DNA from: Megachile rotundata
Lineage: Eukaryota > Arthropoda > Insecta > Hymenoptera > Megachilidae
Direction: 5' to 3'
Assembly: GCF_050947335.1 (NCBI RefSeq)
Contig: NW_027473317.1
Span: 4,278,001-4,342,000 of the forward strand
DNA: 64,000 bases
Below are positions 29,429 to 42,900 of this stretch, piece by piece. The notes beneath the pieces were generated by a model. That model saw nothing but the letters and a program-made list of their open reading frames with translations, made no database searches and had not been told where the DNA came from. The translations under genes were made by a program, and so were the position numbers. The stretch's first letter is position 1, and each line of letters begins with the position of its first letter.

Positions 29429-30669
29429 TAAGATTGTGATTGTGTGATTGCGATTGTATGATTGTGACTGTATGATTGTGATTGTATGATTGTCATTGTA
29501 TGATTGTGATTGTATGATTATGATTGTATGATTGTGATTCTTTGATTGTGATTGTATGATTATGATTGTATGATTGTGATTGTATGATTGTGATTGTGTG
29601 ATTGTGATTGTATGATTCTGATCGTATGATTGTGATTCTTTGATTGCGATTGTATGATTGTGATTGTATGATTGTGATTGTATGATTGTGATTGTATGAC
29701 TGTGATTGTATGATTGGCATCGTATGATTGTGATTGTGTGATTGCGATTGTATGATTGCGATTGTATGATTGTGATTGTATGATTGTCGTTGTATGATTG
29801 TGATTGTATGATTATGATTGTATGATTGTCATTGTATGATTGTGATTGTGTGATTGTGGTTGTATGATTGTGATTGTATGATTGTGATTGTATGATTGTG
29901 ATTGTATGATTATGATCGTATGATTGTGATTGTATGATTGTGATTGTATGATTGTGATTGTATGATTGTGATTGCATGATTGTGATTGCATGATTGTGAT
30001 TGTATGATTGTGATTGTATGATTGTGATTGTATGATTGTTTCTGTATGATTGTGATTGTATGATTGCGATTGTATGATTGCGATTGTATGATTCTGATTG
30101 TATGATTGTGATTGTATGATTGTGATTGTATGATTGTGATTGTATGATTGTGATTGTATGATTGCGATTGTATGATTGTGATTGTATGATTGTGATCGTA
30201 TGATTGTGATCGTATGATTGTGATTGTATGATTCTGATTGTATGATTGTGATTGTGTGATTGTGATTGTATGATCGTGATTGTGAGATTGTGATTGTATG
30301 ATTGTGGTTGTATGATTGTGATTGTATGATTGTGATTGCATGATTGTGATTGTATGATTGTGTTTGCATGATTGTGATTGTGTGATTGTGATTGCGTGAT
30401 TGTGATTGTATGATTGTGATTGTATGATTGTGATTGTATGATTGTGATTGTATGATTGCGATTGTATGATTGTGATTGTATGATTGTGATTGTATGATTG
30501 TGATCGTATGATTGCGATTCTTTGATTGTTTCTGTATGATTGTGATTGTATGATTGTGATTGTATGATTTTGATTGTATGATTGCGATTGTATGATTGTG
30601 ATTGTGTGATTGTGATTGTGAGATTGTGATTGTATGATTTTGATTGTATGATCGTGATTCTATGATCGT
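29429..30669. repeat. Tract copied from 19.4-20.7 kb
   Basis: Variant order (TAAGATTG, GATTATG, GATTCTTTG, GGCATCG near 29,720, TCGTTG near 29,788, GTTTCTG at about 30,037 and 30,528, CTATG module near 30,657) matches 19.4-20.7 kb at offsets of 9,966 to 9,938, and partly matches 24.8-25.3 kb at offset 4,745. Only 14-bp units are present. Confidence 0.78.
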
Positions 30670-33600
30670 GATTGTGAGATTTTGATTGTATGATTGTGAT
30701 CGTATGATTGTGATTGTATGATTGTGATTGTATGATTGTGATTGTATGATTGTGATTGTATGATTGTGATTGTATGATTGTTATTGTATGATAGTAATTG
30801 TATGATTGTGATTGTATGATTGTCATTGTATGATTGTGATTGTATGACTGTGATTGTAAGATTGTGATTGTGTGATTGCGATTGTATGATTGTGACTGTA
30901 TGATTGTGATTGTAATATTGTGATTGTGTGATTGCGATTGTATGATTGTGACTGTATGACTGTGACTGTATGATTGTCATTGTATGATTGCGATTGTATG
31001 ATTGTGATTGTATGGTTGTGATTGTATGATTGTGATTGTATGATTGCGATTGTATGATTGCGATTGTATGATTGTGATTGTATGATTGTGATCGTATGAT
31101 TGTGATCGTACGATTGTGATTGTATAATGGTGATTGTATGATTGTGATTGTATGATTGTGATTGTATGATTGCGATTGTATGATTCTGATTGTATGATTG
31201 TGACTGTATGATTGTGATTGTATGATCGTGATTGTATGATCGTGATTGTATGATCGTGATTGTGAGATTGTGATTGTATGATTGTGGTTGTATGATTGTG
31301 ATCGTATGATTGTGATCGTATGATTGTGATCGTATGATTGTGATTGTATGATTGTGATTGTATGATTGTGATTGTATGATTGTGATTGTATGATTGTGAT
31401 TGTATGATTGTGATTGTATGATTGTGATTGTATGATTGTGATCGTATGATTGTGATCGTATGATTGCGATTGTATGATTGTGATTGTATGATTGTGATTG
31501 TATGATTGTGATCGTATGATTGTGGTCGTATGATTGTGATTGTATAATGGTGATTGTATGATTGCGATTGTATGATTGTGATTGTATGATTGTGATTGTA
31601 TGATTGTGATTGTATGGTTGTGATCGTATGATTGCGATTCTTTGATTGCGATTGTATGATTGTGATTGTATGATTGTGATTGTATGATTGTGATTGTATG
31701 ATCGTGATTGTATGATCGTGATTGTGAGATTGTGATTGTATGATTGTGATTGTATGATAGTGATTGTACGATTGTGATTGTATGATTGTTATTGCATGAT
31801 TGTGACTGTATGATTGTGATCGTATGATTGTGATCGTATGATTGTGATCGTATAATTGCGATTCTATGATTGTGACTGTATGATTGTGATTGTATGATTG
31901 TCATTGTATGATTGTGATTGTATGATTGTGATTGTATGATTGTGACTGTATGATTGTGATTGTTTGATTGTGATTGTATGATTGTGATTGTGTGATTGTG
32001 ATTGTATGATTCTGATCGTATGATTGTGATTGTAAGATTGTGATTGTGTGATTGCGATTGTATGTTTGTGACTGTATGATTGTGATTGTATGATTGTCAT
32101 TGTATGATTGTGATTGTATGATTATGATTGTATGATTGTGATTCTTTGATTGTGATTGTATGATTATGATTGTATGATTGTGATTGTATGATTGTGATTG
32201 TGTGATTGTGATTGTATGATTCTGATCGTATGATTGTGATTCTTTGATTGCGATTGTATGATTGTGATTGTATGATTGTGATTGTATGATTGTGATTGTA
32301 TGATTGTGATTGTATGACTGTGATTGTATGATTGGCATCGTATGATTGTGATTGTGTGATTGCGATTGTATGATTGCGATTGTATGATTGTGATTGTATG
32401 ATTGTCGTTGTATGATTGTGATTGTATGATTATGATTGTATGATTGTCATTGTATGATTGTGATTGTGTGATTGTGGTTGTATGATTGTGATTGTATGAT
32501 TGTGATTGTATGATTGTGATTGTATGATTATGATCGTATGATTGTGATTGTATGATTGTGATTGTATGATTGTGATTGCATGATTGTGATTGCATGATTG
32601 TGATTGTATGATTGTGATTGTATGATTGTGATTGTATGATTGTTTCTGTATGATTGTGATTGTATGATTGCGATTGTATGATTGCGATTGTATGATTCTG
32701 ATTGTATGATTGTGATTGTATGATTGTGATTGTATGATTGTGATTGTATGATTGTGATTGTATGATTGCGATTGTATGATTGTGATTGTATGATTGTGAT
32801 CGTATGATTGTGATCGTATGATTGTGATTGTATGATTCTGATTGTATGATTGTGATTGTATGATTGTGATTGTATGATCGTGATTATATGATCGTGATTG
32901 TATGATCGTGATTGTGAGATTGTGATTGTATGATTGTGGTTGTATGATTGTGATTGTATGATTGTGATTGCATGATTGTGATTGTATGATTGTGTTTGCA
33001 TGATTGTGATTGTATGATTGTGATTGCGTGATTGTGATTGTATGATTGTGATTGTATGATTGTGATTGTATGATTGTGATTGTATGATTGTGATTGTATG
33101 ATTGCGATTGTATGATTGTGATTGTATGATTGTGATTGTATGATTGTGATCGTATGATTGCGATTCTTTGATTGTTTCTGTATGATTGTGATTGTATGAT
33201 TGTGATTGTATGATTTTGATTGTATGATTGCGATTGTATGATTGTGATTGTGTGATTGTGATTGTGAGATTGTGATTGTATGATTTTGATTGTATGATCG
33301 TGATTCTATGATCGTGATTGTGAGATTTTGATTGTATGATTGTGATCGTATGATTGTGATTGTATGATTGTGATTGTATGATTGTGATTGTATGATTGTG
33401 ATTGTATGATTGTGATTGTATGATTGTGATTGTATGATAGTAATTGTATGATTGTGATTGTATGATTGTCATTGTATGATTGTGATTGTATGACTGTGAT
33501 TGTATGATTGTGATTGTATGATTGTGATTGTATGATTGTGATTGTATGATTGTGATTGTATGATTGTGATCGTATGATTGTGATTCTTTGATTGCGATTG

Positions 33601-36600
33601 TATGATTGTGATTGTATGATTGTGATTGTATGATTGTGATTGTATGATTGTGATTGTATGATTGTGATTGTATGATTGTGATTATATGATTGTGATTGTA
33701 TGAATGCGATTGTAAGATTGTGACTGTATGATTGTGATTGTATGATTTTCATTGTATGATTGTGATTGTATGATTATGATTGTGAGATTTTGATTGTATG
33801 ATTGTGATCGTATGATTGTGATTGTATGATTGTGATTGTATGATTGTGATTGTATGATTGTGATTGTATGATTGTGATTGTATGATTGTTATTGTATGAT
33901 AGTAATTGTATGATTGTGATTGTATGATTGTCATTGTATGATTGTGATTGTATGACTGTGATTGTAAGATTGTGATTGTGTGATTGCGATTGTATGATTG
34001 TGACTGTATGATTGTGATTGTAATATTGTGATTGTGTGATTGCGATTGTATGATTGTGACTGTATGACTGTGACTGTATGATTGTCATTGTATGATTGCG
34101 ATTGTATGATTGTGATTGTAGGGTTGTGATTGTATGATTGTGATTGTATGATTGCGATTGTATGATTGCGATTGTATGATTGTGATTGTATGATTGTGAT
34201 CGTATGATTGTGATCGTACGATTGTGATTGTATAATGGTGATTGTATGATTGTGATTGTATGATTGTGATTGTATGATTGCGATTGTATGATTCTGATTG
34301 TATGATTGTGACTGTATGATTGTGATTGTATGATCGTGATTGTATGATCGTGATTGTATGATCGTGATTGTGAGATTGTGATTGTATGATTGTGGTTGTA
34401 TGATTGTGATCGTATGATTGTGATCGTATGATTGTGATCGTATGATTGTGATTGTATGATTGTGATTGTATGATTGTGATTGTATGATTGTGATTGTATG
34501 ATTGTGATTGTATGATTGTGATTGTATGATTGTGATTGTATGATTGTGATCGTATGATTGTGATCGTATGATTGCGATTGTATGATTGTGATTGTATGAT
34601 TGTGATTGTATGATTGTGATCGTATGATTGTGGTCGTATGATTGTGATTGTATAATGGTGATTGTATGATTGCGATTGTATGATTGTGATTGTATGATTG
34701 TGATTGTATGATTGTGATTGTATGGTTGTGATCGTATGATTGCGATTCTTTGATTGCGATTGTATGATTGTGATTGTATGATTGTGATTGTATGATTGTG
34801 ATTGTATGATCGTGATTGTATGATCGTGATTGTGAGATTGTGATTGTATGATTGTGATTGTATGATAGTGATTGTACGATTGTGATTGTATGATTGTTAT
34901 TGCATGATTGTGACTGTATGATTGTGATCGTATGATTGTGATCGTATGATTGTGATCGTATAATTGCGATTCTATGATTGTGACTGTATGATTGTGATTG
35001 TATGATTGTCATTGTATGATTGTGATTGTATGATTGTGATTGTATGATTGTGACTGTATGATTGTGATTGTTTGATTGTGATTGTATGATTGTGATTGTG
35101 TGATTGTGATTGTATGATTCTGATTGTATGATTGTGATTGTAAGATTGTGATTGTGTGATTGCGATTGTATGATTGTGACTGTATGATTGTGATTGTATG
35201 ATTGTCATTGTATGATTGTGATTGTATGATTATGATTGTATGATTGTGATTCTTTGATTGTGATTGTATGATTATGATTGTATGATTGTGATTGTATGAT
35301 TGTGATTGTGTGATTGTGATTGTATGATTCTGATCGTATGATTGTGATTCTTTGATTGCGATTGTATGATTGTGATTGTATGATTGTGATTGTATGATTG
35401 TGATTGTATGACTGTGATTGTATGATTGGCATCGTATGATTGTGATTGTGTGATTGCGATTGTATGATTGCGATTGTATGATTGTGATTGTATGATTGTC
35501 GTTGTATGATTGTGATTGTATGATTATGATTGTATGATTGTCATTGTATGATTGTGATTGTGTGATTGTGGTTGTATGATTGTGATTGTATGATTGTGAT
35601 TGTATGATTGTGATTGTATGATTATGATCGTATGATTGTGATTGTATGATTGTGATTGTATGATTGTGATTGTATGATTGTGATTGCATGATTGTGATTG
35701 CATGATTGTGATTGTATGATTGTGATTGTATGATTGTGATTGTATGATTGTTTCTGTATGATTGTGATTGTATGATTGCGATTGTATGATTGCGATTGTA
35801 TGATTCTGATTGTATGATTGTGATTGTATGATTGTGATTGTATGATTGTGATTGTATGATTGTGATTGTATGATTGCGATTGTATGATTGTGATTGTATG
35901 ATTGTGATCGTATGATTGTGATCGTATGATTGTGATTGTATGATTCTGATTGTATGATTGTGATTGTATGATTGTGATTGTATGATCGTGATTATATGAT
36001 CGTGATTGTATGATCGTGATTGTGAGATTGTGATTGTATGATTGTGGTTGTATGATTGTGATTGTATGATTGTGATTGCATGATTGTGATTGTATGATTG
36101 TGTTTGCATGATTGTGATTGTATGATTGTGATTGCGTGATTGTGATTGTATGATTGTGATTGTATGATTGTGATTGTATGATTGTGATTGTATGATTGTG
36201 ATTGTATGATTGCGATTGTATGATTGTGATTGTATGATTGTGATTGTATGATTGTGATCGTATGATTGCGATTCTTTGATTGTTTCTGTATGATTGTGAT
36301 TGTATGATTGTGATTGTATGATTTTGATTGTATGATTGCGATTGTATGATTGTGATTGTGTGATTGTGATTGTGAGATTGTGATTGTATGATTTTGATTG
36401 TATGATCGTGATTCTATGATCGTGATTGTGAGATTTTGATTGTATGATTGTGATCGTATGATTGTGATTGTATGATTGTGATTGTATGATTGTGATTGTA
36501 TGATTGTGATTGTATGATTGTGATTGTATGATAGTAATTGTATGATTGTGATTGTATGATTGTCATTGTATGATTGTGATTGTATGACTGTGATTGTATG

Positions 36601-36860
36601 ATTGTGATTGTATGATTGTGATTGTATGATTGTGATTGTATGATTGTGATTGTATGATTGTGATTGTATGATTGTGATCGTATGATTGTGATTCTTTGAT
36701 TGCGATTGTATGATTGTGATTGTATGATTGTGATTGTATGATTGTGATTGTATGATTGTGATTATATGATTGTGATTGTATGAATGCGATTGTATGATTG
36801 TGACTGTATGATTGTGATTGTATGATTTTCATTGTATGATTGTGATTGTATGATTATGAT
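30670..36860. repeat. 3.1-kb two-copy tandem duplication
   Basis: Copy 1 is about 30,670-33,778 and copy 2 about 33,779-36,860. The offset is 3,108 (222 units) at TAATATTG (30,913 and 34,021), 3,094 at GGCATCG (32,338 and 35,432) and 3,080 at TTTTCATTG (near 33,752 and 36,832), so copy 2 has lost two single units. The junction is visible at 33,779, where GATTATG runs straight into GTGAGATTTTG. Scattered substitutions include GTAGGGTTG near 34,118 against GTATGGTTG, TATGTTTG near 32,063 in copy 1 only, and TAAGATTG near 33,713 against TATGATTG. Confidence 0.85.
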
Positions 36861-38877
36861 TGTATGATTGTGATTGTATGATTGTGATTGTATGATTGTG
36901 ATTGTATGATTGTGATTGTATGATTGTGATTGTATGATTTTGATTGTGTGATTGTGATTGTATGATTGTGATTGTATGATTGTGATTGTATGATTGTGAT
37001 TGTATGATTGTGATTGTATGATTGTGATTGTATGATTGTGATTGTATGATTGTGATTGTATGATAGTAATTGTATGATTGTGATTGTATGATTGTCATTG
37101 TATGATTGTGATTGTATGACTGTGATTGTATGATTGTGATTGTATGATTGTGATTGTATGATTGTGATTGTATGATTGTGATTGTATGATTGTGATCGTA
37201 TGATTGTGATTGTATGATTGTGATTGTGTGATTGTGGTTGTGAGATTGTGATTGTATGATTTTGATTGTATGATCGTGATTCTATGATCGTGATTGTGAG
37301 ATTTTGATTGTGTGATTGTGATTGTATGATTGTGATTGTATGATTGTGATTGTATGATTGTGATTGTATGATTGTGATTGTTTGATTGTGATTGTGTGAT
37401 TGTGATTGTATGATTCTGATCGTATGATTGTGATTCTTTGATTGCGATTGTATGATTTTGATTGTATGATTGTGATTGTATGATTGTGATTGTATGACTG
37501 TGATTGTATGATTGGCATCGTATGATTGTGATTGTGTGATTGCGATTGTATGATTGTGACTGTATGATTGTGATTGTATGATTGTCATTGTATGATTGTG
37601 ATTGTATGATTATGATTGTATGATTGTCATTGTATGATTGTGATTGTGTGATTGTGATTGTATGATTGTGATTGTATGATTGTGATTGTATGATTATGAT
37701 CGTATGATTGTGATTGTATGATTGTGATTGTATGATTGTGATTGTATGATTGTGATTGCATGATTGTGATTGTATGATTGTGATTGTATGATTGTGATTG
37801 TATGATTGTGATTGTATGATTGCGATTGTATGATTGTGATTGTATGATTGTGATCGTATGATTGTGATCGTATGATTGTGATTGTATGATTCTGATTGTA
37901 TGATTGTGATTGTATGATTGTGATTGTATGATCGTGATTATATGATCGTGATTGTATGATCGTGATTGTGAGATTGTGATTGTATGATTGTGGTTGTATG
38001 ATTGTGATTGTATGATTGTGATTGTATGATTGTGATTGTATGATTGTGTTTGCATGATTGTGATTGTATGATTGTGATTGCGTGATTGTGATTGTATGAT
38101 TGTGATTGTATGATTGTGATTGTATGATTGTGATTGTATGATTGCGATTGTATGATTGTGATTGTATGATTGTGATTGTATGATTGTGATCGTATGATTG
38201 CGATTCTTTGATTGTTTCTGTATGATTGTGATTGTATGATTGTGATTGTATGATTTTGATTGTATGATTGCGATTGTATGATTGTGATTGTGTGATTGTG
38301 ATTGTGAGATTGTGATTGTATGATTTTGATTGTATGATCGTGATTCTATGATCGTGATTGTGAGATTTTGATTGTATGATTGTGATCGTATGATTGTGAT
38401 TGTATGATTGTGATTGTATGATTGTGATTGTATGATTGTGATTGTATGATTGTGATTGTATGATTGTGATTGTATGATAGTAATTGTATGATTGTGATTG
38501 TATGATTGTCATTGTATGATTGTGATTGTATGACTGTGATTGTATGATTGTGATTGTATGATTGTGATTGTATGATTGTGATTGTATGATTGTGATTGTA
38601 TGATTGTGATTGTATGATTGTGATCGTATGATTGTGATTCTTTGATTGCGATTGTATGATTGTGATTGTATGATTGTGATTGTATGATTGTGATTGTATG
38701 ATTGTGATTGTATGATTGTGATTATATGATTGTGATTGTATGAATGCGATTGTATGATTGTGACTGTATGATTGTGATTGTATGATTTTCATTGTATGAT
38801 TGTGATTGTATGATTATGATTGTATGATTGTGATTGTATGATTGTGATTGTGTGATTGTGATTGTATGATTCTGATC
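36861..38877. repeat. Mixed tract sharing a 1,960-bp spacing
   Basis: Only 14-bp units are present. The TTTTCATTG landmark near 36,832 recurs near 38,792 (1,960 bases, 140 units) and again near 62,799, with similar sequence upstream each time. A GGCATCG unit is near 37,518 and the CTATG module is near 38,345. The part 38,260-38,800 resembles 62,270-62,805 (offset 24,007, which is 1,715 units minus 3; three deletion markers lie between). Confidence 0.75.
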
Positions 38878-39823
38878 GTATGATTGTGATTGTAAGATTG
38901 TGATTGTGTGATTGCGATTGTATGATTGTGACTGTATGATTGTGATTGTATGATTGTCATTGTATGATTGTGATTGTATGATTATGATTGTATGATTGTG
39001 CTTGTATGATTGTAATTGTGTGATTGTGATTGTATGATTGTGATTGTATGATTGTGATTGTAAGATTGTGATTGTGTGATTGCGATTGTATGATTGTGAC
39101 TGTATGACTGTGACTGTATGATTGTCATTGTATGATTGTGATTGTATGATTGTGATTGTATGGTTGTGATTGTATGATTGTGATTGTATGATTGTGATTG
39201 TATGATTGTGATTGTATGATTGTGATTGTATGATTGTGATTGTATGATTGTGATTGTATGATTGTGATTGTATGATAGTAATTGTATGATTGTGATTGTA
39301 TGATTGTCATTGTATGATTGTGATCGTATGACTGTGATTGTATGATTGTGATTGTATGATTGTGATTGTATGATTATGATCGTATGATTGTGATTGTATG
39401 ATTGTGATTGTATGATTGTGATTGTATGATAGTGATTGTATGATTGTGATTGCATGATTGTGATTGCATGATTGTGATTGCATGATTGTGATTGTATGAT
39501 TGTGATTGTATGATTGTTTCTGTATGATTGTGATTGTATGATTGCGATTGTATAATTGCGATTGTATGATTGTGATTGTATGATCGTGATTATATGATCG
39601 TGATTGTATGATCGTGATTGTGAGATTGTGATTGTATGATTGTGGTTGTATGATTGTGATTGTATGATTGTGATTGTATGATTGTGATTGTATGATTGTG
39701 TTTGCATGATTGTGATTGTATGATTGTGATTGCGTGATTGTGATTGTATGATTGTGATTGTATGATTGCGATTGTATGATTGTGATTGTATGATAGTAAT
39801 TGTATGATTGTCATTGTATGATT

Positions 39824-39930
39824 GTGATCATATGATTGTGATCGTATGATTGTGATCGTATGATTGTGATCGTATGATTGTGATCGTATGATTGTGATCG
39901 TATGATTGTGATCGTATGATTGTGATCGTA
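39824..39930. repeat. Run of CpG-bearing units (GATCGTAT) headed by one GATCATAT
   Basis: One GTGATCATATG unit is followed by seven successive units carrying GATCG instead of GATTG. The consensus lacks CpG, so this is a patch locally homogenised for a CpG variant. The leading CA unit is what deamination of the C on the opposite strand of CpG would give. The same patch, including the CA unit, is at 48,601 and 50,225, so the CA change predates those duplications. Shorter GATCG runs occur near 3915-3990, 14,230-14,300 and 23,210-23,330. Confidence 0.85.
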
Positions 39931-42900
39931 TGATTGTGATTGTATGATTGTGATTGTATGATTGTGATTGTATGATTGTGATTGTATGATTGTGATTGTA
40001 TGATTGTGATCGTATGATTGTGATCGTATGATTGTGATCGTATGATTGTGATTCCTTGATTGCGATCGTATGATTGTGATTGTATGATTGTGATTGTATG
40101 ATTGTGATTGTATGATTGTGATTGTATGATTGTGATTGTATGATTGTGATTGTATGATTGTGATTGTATGATTGCGATTGTATGATTGTGATTGTATGAT
40201 TGTGATTGTATGATTGTGATCGTATGATTGTGGTCGTATGATTGTGATTGTATAATGGTGATTGTATGATTGCGATTGTATGATTGTGATTGTATGATTG
40301 TGATCGTATGATTGTGATCGTATGATTGTGATCGTATAATTGGGATTGTATGATTGTGACTGTATGATTGTGATTGTATGATTGTCATTGTATGATTGTG
40401 ATTGTATGATTGTGATTGTATGATTGTGACTGTATGGTTGTGATTGTTTGATTGTGATTGTATGATTGTTATTGTGTGATTGTGATTGTATGATTCTGAT
40501 AGTATGATTGTGATTGTAAGATTGTGATTGTGTGATTGCGATTGTATGATTGTGACTGTATGATTGTGATTGTATGATTGTCATTGTATTATTGTGATTG
40601 TATGATTATGATTGTATGATTGTGATTCTTTGATTGTGATTGTATGATTATGATTGTATGATTGTGATTGTATGATTGTGATTGTGTGATTATGATTGTA
40701 TGATTCTGATCGTATGATTGTGATTCTTTGGTTCCGATTGTATGATTGTGATTGTATGATTGTTATTGTATGATTGTGATCGTATGATTGTGATTGTGTG
40801 ATTGCGATTGTATGATTGTGACTGTATGATTGTGATTGTATGATTGTCATTGTATGATTGTGATTGTATGATTATGATTGTATGATTGTCATTGTATGAT
40901 TGTGATTGTGTGATTGTGATTGTATGATTGTGATTGTATGATTGTGATTGTATGATTATGATCGTATGATTGTGATTGTATGATTGTGATTGTATGATTG
41001 TGATTGTATGATTGTGATTGCATGATTGTGATTGCATGATTGCGATTGTATGATTGTGATTGTATGATTGTGATTGTATGATTGTTTCTGTATGATTGTG
41101 ATTGTATGATTGCGATTGTATGATTCTGATTGTATGATTGTGATTGTATGATTGTGATTGTGTGATTGTGATTGTGTGATTGTGATAGTATAATTGTGAT
41201 TGTATGATTGTGATTGTATGATTGTGATTGTATGATTGCGATTGTATGATTCTGTTTGTATGATTGTGATTGTATGATCGTGATTGTATGATCGTGATTG
41301 TATGATCGTGATTGTGAGATAGTGATTGTATGATTGTGGTTGTATGATTGTGATTGTATGATTGTGATTGTATGATTGTGATTGTATGATTGCGATTGTA
41401 TGATTGTGATTGTATGATTGTAATTGTATGATTGTGATTGTATGATTGTCATTGTATGATTGTGATTGTATGACTGTGATTGTATGATTGTGATTGTATG
41501 ATTGTGATTGTATGATTGTGATTGTATGATTGTGATTGTATGATTGTGATCGTATGATTGTGATTCTTTGATTGCGATTGTGTGATTGTGATTGTATGAT
41601 TGTGATTCTTTGATTGCGATTGTATGATTTTGATTGTATGATTGTGATTGTATGATTGTGATTGTATGACTGTGATTGTATGATTGGCATCGTATGATTG
41701 TGATTGTGTGATTGCGATTGTATGATTGTGACTGTATGATTGTGATTGTATGATTGTCATTGTATGATTGTGATTGTATGATTATGATTGTATGATTGTC
41801 ATTGTATGATTGTGATTGTGTGATTGTGATTGTATGATTGTGATTGTATGATTGTGATTGTATGATTATGATCGTATGATTGTGATCGTATGATTGTGAT
41901 TGTATGATTGTGATTGTATGATTGTGATTGTATGATTGTGATTGCATGATTGTGATTGCATGATTCTGATTGCATGATTGTGATTGTATGATTGTGATTG
42001 TATGATTGTTTCTGTATGATTGTGATTGTATGATTGCGATTGTATGATTGCGATTGTATGATTGTGATTGTATGATCGTGGTTATATGATCGTGATTGTA
42101 TGATCGTGATTGTGAGATTGTCATTGTATGATTGTGATTGTATGATTATGATTGTATGATTGTCATTGTATGATTGTGATTGTGTGATTGTGATTGTATG
42201 ATTGTGATTGTATGATTGTGATTGTATGATTATGATCGTATGATTGTGATTGTATGATTGTGATCGTATGATTGTGATCGTTTGATTGTGATCGTATGAT
42301 TGTGGTCGTATGATTGTGATTGTATAATGGTGATTGTATGATTGCGATTGTATGATTGTGATTGTATGATTGTGATCGTATAATTGTGATCGTATGATTG
42401 TGATCATATAATTGCGATTGTATGATTGTGACTGTATGATTGTGATTGTATGATTGTCATTGTATGATTGTGATTGTATGATTGTGATTGTATGATTGTG
42501 ATTGTATGATTGCGATTGTATGATTGTGATTGTATGATTGTGATTGTATGATTGTGATCGTATGATTGTGGTCGTATGATTGTGATTGTATAATGGTGAT
42601 TGTATGATTGCGATTGTATGATTGTGATTGTATGATTGTGATCGTATGATTGTGATCGTATGATTGTGATCGTATAATTGCGATTGTATGATTGTGACTG
42701 TATGATTGTGATTGTATGATTGTCATTGTATGATTGTGATTGTATGATTGTGATTGTATGATTGTGACTGTATGGTTGTGATTGTTTGATTGTGATTGTA
42801 TGATTGTGATTGTGTGATTGTGATTGTATGATTCTGATAGTATGATTGTGATTGTAAGATTGTGATTGTGTGATTGCGATTGTATGATTGTGACTGTATG

